A DNA stretch of 64,000 nucleotides from Argentina anserina. Lineage: Eukaryota > Streptophyta > Magnoliopsida > Rosales > Rosaceae. The stretch is from NCBI RefSeq assembly GCF_933775445.1, contig NW_026089508.1:117300-181299 (forward strand). Reading direction: 5' to 3'. Made by a program: the position numbers and the translations under genes. Every line of letters starts with the position of its first letter. Positions within the stretch are counted from its first letter, which is position 1. Below, one piece after another: positions 63,664 through 64,000 of this stretch. The notes beneath the pieces were generated by a model. That model saw only the letters and a program-made list of their open reading frames with translations. It made no database searches and was not told the origin of the DNA.

Positions 63664-64000
63664 GATGCAAGTTTCTATTGAATTTGAGAGTTTTGCAAGT
63701 GTGGGAGTGTGTTTCTTTCAAACTGAGTATCTTTACATCGTTTGCGTATCTTTACTATTCCAATTGTGTATCTTTACATCGTTTGCGTATCTTTACTATT
63801 CCAATTGTGTATCTTTTCATTTCTCGTTTGAGTATCTTTCTGTAAGGCTTTCTGATGCGAGTTTCTATTGAATTTGAGAGTTTTGCAAGTGTGGGAGTGT
63901 GTTTCTTTCAAACTGAGTATCTTTACATCGTTTGCGTATCTTTACTATTCCAATTGTGTATCTTTACATCGTTTGTGTATCTTTACTATTCCAATTGTGT

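Larger units (their letters stand above)
51033..64000. repeat. 148-bp-family satellite array, right block
   Basis: This continues the left satellite block in the same orientation after the LTR insertion. Its first bases complete the monomer that was cut at 48998. It contains the same 148/149- and 189/190-bp classes, plus the window's only 231-bp unit. Its far end, from about 61 kb, carries variants not seen elsewhere, notably CTCATTTGAG in place of CTCGTTTGAG (near 61376, 61525, 62050, 62349, 62498 and 63023). The array runs off the right edge. No genes are supported. Confidence 0.97.

Noticed and set aside
1..64000. CRISPR array
   Set aside because: Repeats are directly adjacent with no unique spacers, units are 148-190 bp, and no cas genes are present.
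1..64000. Telomeric repeats, rDNA or tRNA genes within the satellite
   Set aside because: No TTTAGGG runs, rRNA-like blocks or tRNA-like folds were noticed among the monomers.

Overview
This window is almost entirely satellite DNA. One tandem-repeat family, always in the same head-to-tail orientation, fills 1-48998 and 51033-64000. The only non-satellite sequence is a 2,034-bp insertion at 48999-51032. I see no credible protein-coding gene, RNA gene, CRISPR array or bacterial-type feature. The many short open frames over the array are by-products of a repeat that happens to lack stops in some phases. The organism is most likely a plant: the monomer is about nucleosome-sized, AT-rich and organised in higher-order repeats, and it is interrupted by a plant-style LTR with TG...CA ends, a 5-bp target-site duplication and a TATA box. 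I cannot name the species. A centromeric or pericentromeric location is an inference.

The basic monomer is 148 bp (for example 15421-15568), about 36% G+C and strongly strand-asymmetric (T about 46%, A about 18%, counted on that monomer). Length classes are 147, 148 and 149 bp from single-base indels, 189/190 bp from a 41-bp internal tandem duplication, and one 231-bp unit with that segment in triplicate (63433-63663). The monomer itself carries GTATCTTT four times at 19-23 bp spacing, which suggests it grew from a shorter repeat. Using an average of about 166 bp (16 monomers in a 2,657-bp higher-order repeat), the window holds roughly 370 monomers.

By region: 1 to about 12.3 kb is a zone with 2,280-, 5,024- and 1,203-bp duplications. 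From about 12.3 to 24.7 kb there are four copies of a 16-monomer, 2,657-bp higher-order repeat, one carrying 825 extra bp and one an extra 634-bp duplication. From about 24.7 to 57 kb there is a mosaic of multi-kilobase duplications at offsets of 7,655, 9,002, 5,253, 4,620, 2,995 and 2,998 bp. A 1,351-bp repeat runs at about 57.2-60.6 kb and a 973-bp repeat at 61-63 kb. The 61-64 kb end carries its own variants and shares two rare variants with the left end.

The 48999-51032 insertion has TGATAG/CTATCA termini and GTATC on both sides. Removing it restores an intact 190-bp-type monomer, and the array register against an upstream duplicate is kept exactly (4,620 before; 6,659 = 4,620 + 2,034 + 5 after). 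It therefore arrived after that array segment existed, and it is best read as a solo LTR. Together the window records a recently homogenised satellite block shaped by unequal exchange or segmental duplication, with one retrotransposon hit.
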